Below, one piece after another: positions 4,470 to 5,599 of a stretch of 5,599 bases of DNA (positions are counted from its first letter, which is position 1; each line of letters begins with the position of its first letter). The stretch spans positions 1 through 5,599 of the forward strand of contig JAAZBI010000059.1 in the NCBI GenBank assembly GCA_012513875.1. Direction: 5' to 3'. The position numbers and the translations under genes are program-made. A model generated the notes under the pieces. The model did no database searches. It saw only the letters and a program-made list of their open reading frames with translations, and was not told where the DNA came from. Origin of the DNA: Mollicutes bacterium (lineage in GTDB: Bacteria > Bacillota_I > Bacilli_A > RF39 > UBA660).

Positions 4470-5599
4470 ATGTTTGTCGATGAAGTCATAATAAAAGTTA
4501 TTGGTGGAAAAGGTGGAGATGGCTGTACTGCTTTTCGTCGTGAAAAATATGTTCCATTAGGTGGACCAGACGGTGGAAATGGTGGTAAAGGTAGCGATAT
4601 TATTTTTAAAGTTGATGAAGGTTTAAGAACTTTACTTGATTTAAGATATAATAAAATTATTAAAGGAAATAAAGGACAAAATGGTTCAGGAAAAAATAAA
4701 ACTGGTAGACAAGCTGAAGATGTTGTTATAAAAGTTCCTCCTGGAACAATTATTAAGGATATTGATTCAGATTATTTGTTAGCAGATTTAAATAAAAAAG
4801 GACAAGAATATGTAGTAGCTAAAGGAGGAAGAGGAGGTCGAGGTAATAAAGCCTTTGCTAGTCATCTTCATCCTGCTCCAGACATTTCTGAAAATGGTGA
4901 ACCTGGAGAAGAAAGAACTTTAAAAGTAGAATTAAAACTTTTAGCAGATGTTGGATTAGTAGGAATGCCTAGTGTAGGTAAATCAACTATCTTATCAGTT
5001 GTTTCTGCATCAAAGCCCAAAATAGGAGCTTATCATTTCACTACATTACAACCTAATTTAGGAGTTGTTCAGACTAATGATAATCGTTCTTATACAATTG
5101 CTGATCTACCTGGATTAATAGCAGGAGCTTCTCAAGGAGAAGGATTAGGAGATGAATTTTTAAAACATATTGAAAGAACTAAAGTTATAGCTCATGTTAT
5201 CGATATGAGTGCTTTTGAAGGAAGAAATCCATATGAAGATTATGTAATCATTAATAAAGAATTAGAAGATTTTAATCCTCAATTGTTAAAAAAACCAATG
5301 ATTATCATCGCTAATAAAATGGATATGGAATCATCTAAAGATAACTTAAAAGAATTCAAGAAAAAAGTTAAACTACCAATTTATGAAATTAGTGCTATTA
5401 AAAATCAAGGATTAGATCAAGTTCTTTTAGTATTAGCAGATATGTTAGATGCTACTCCAGATCAACCATTATTTAAAGAAGAAGCATTTGAAGATTTTGT
5501 TTTATATAAATTTAAACAAGAAAAACCATTTACAATAACTAAAGAAAGTGGAGAATTTATTGTTCGAGGAGACACAGTTGAAAAGCTTTTAAAAATGAC
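4470..5599 (+). CDS. obg: GTPase Obg/CgtA, 50S assembly factor (3' end beyond window)
   Basis: Obg is an essential GTPase that binds the large ribosomal subunit, acts late in its assembly and links to stress responses. The frame stays open to the window edge: 376 codons of about 430. The Obg fold occupies roughly 1-158, with glycine-rich runs GGKGGDG (12-18), FRREKYVP (22-29) and GGRGGRGN (119-126). The G domain shows G1 GMPSVGKST (165-173), G2 Thr192 in FTTLQPNLG, G3 DLPGLIAGA (212-220), G4 NKMD (282-285) and G5 SA (308-309). From about 335 the C-terminal OCT domain begins (FEDFVLYKF...FTITKESGEFIVRGD) and is cut off. The ATG at 4470 is preceded by AAGGAAGTG (4455-4463), and starting MFVDEV is typical. 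Its place after rpmA is the conserved one. All GTPase motifs are intact. Confidence 0.98.
   Translation, partial: MFVDEVIIKVIGGKGGDGCTAFRREKYVPLGGPDGGNGGKGSDIIFKVDEGLRTLLDLRYNKIIKGNKGQNGSGKNKTGRQAEDVVIKVPPGTIIKDIDSDYLLADLNKKGQEYVVAKGGRGGRGNKAFASHLHPAPDISENGEPGEERTLKVELKLLADVGLVGMPSVGKSTILSVVSASKPKIGAYHFTTLQPNLGVVQTNDNRSYTIADLPGLIAGASQGEGLGDEFLKHIERTKVIAHVIDMSAFEGRNPYEDYVIINKELEDFNPQLLKKPMIIIANKMDMESSKDNLKEFKKKVKLPIYEISAIKNQGLDQVLLVLADMLDATPDQPLFKEEAFEDFVLYKFKQEKPFTITKESGEFIVRGDTVEKLLKM

Noticed and set aside
4440..4470. TTGATA (4440-4445) and TATAAA (4465-4470, with TG at 4462-4463) as an obg promoter.
   Set aside because: The spacer is 19 bases, and transcription would start near 4477, inside the obg coding sequence and after its ribosome binding site.

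Overview
The window is AT-rich chromosomal DNA from a low-GC Gram-positive-type bacterium. Several things point to Bacillota or Mycoplasmatota (Bacilli-like relatives of the mollicutes): the rplU-prp-rpmA-obg order, an L21-type leader, strong AGGAGG ribosome binding sites, a bL27 with the Prp-cleaved N-terminal extension, and A/T-ending codons throughout. Trp is encoded by TGG (about 625 in proS and in the 1689 gene), and radC ends in TGA. No recognised gene is interrupted by an in-frame TGA, so the standard bacterial code fits better than the Mycoplasma/Spiroplasma code. The species cannot be named from this sequence.

All genes lie on the + strand. Positions 1-936 hold the 3' part of proS (prolyl-tRNA synthetase), closed by a terminator. 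Next come radC (996-1664), an unrecognised four-helix membrane protein (1689-2582) and a short-chain dehydrogenase/reductase (2566-3354). The last two overlap by 17 bases and appear to be driven by an extended -10 promoter embedded in the radC stop codon; a terminator ends this unit. A strong promoter (TTGACT-17-TACAAT) then starts a structured L21-type leader followed by rplU (bL21), prp (the protease that trims bL27) and rpmA (bL27). These three are tightly spaced, and two stop codons sit inside the next gene's Shine-Dalgarno sequence. A GAAA-loop terminator hairpin follows. The ribosome-assembly GTPase gene obg starts at 4470 and runs off the right edge.

The right half is a ribosome large-subunit module: two 50S proteins, the protease that matures one of them, and a 50S assembly GTPase. 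In Bacillus subtilis the interval between radC and rplU holds mreBCD, minCD and spoIVFAB, and spo0B lies before obg. None of these is here; the interval instead carries only the membrane protein and the dehydrogenase. That two-gene unit is the least explained part of the window. The rest is well-known housekeeping, and I see no mobile element, CRISPR array, tRNA, rRNA or clearly novel multigene system. The most interesting non-coding signal is the rplU leader, which can form mutually exclusive pairings, one of them involving the ribosome binding site.
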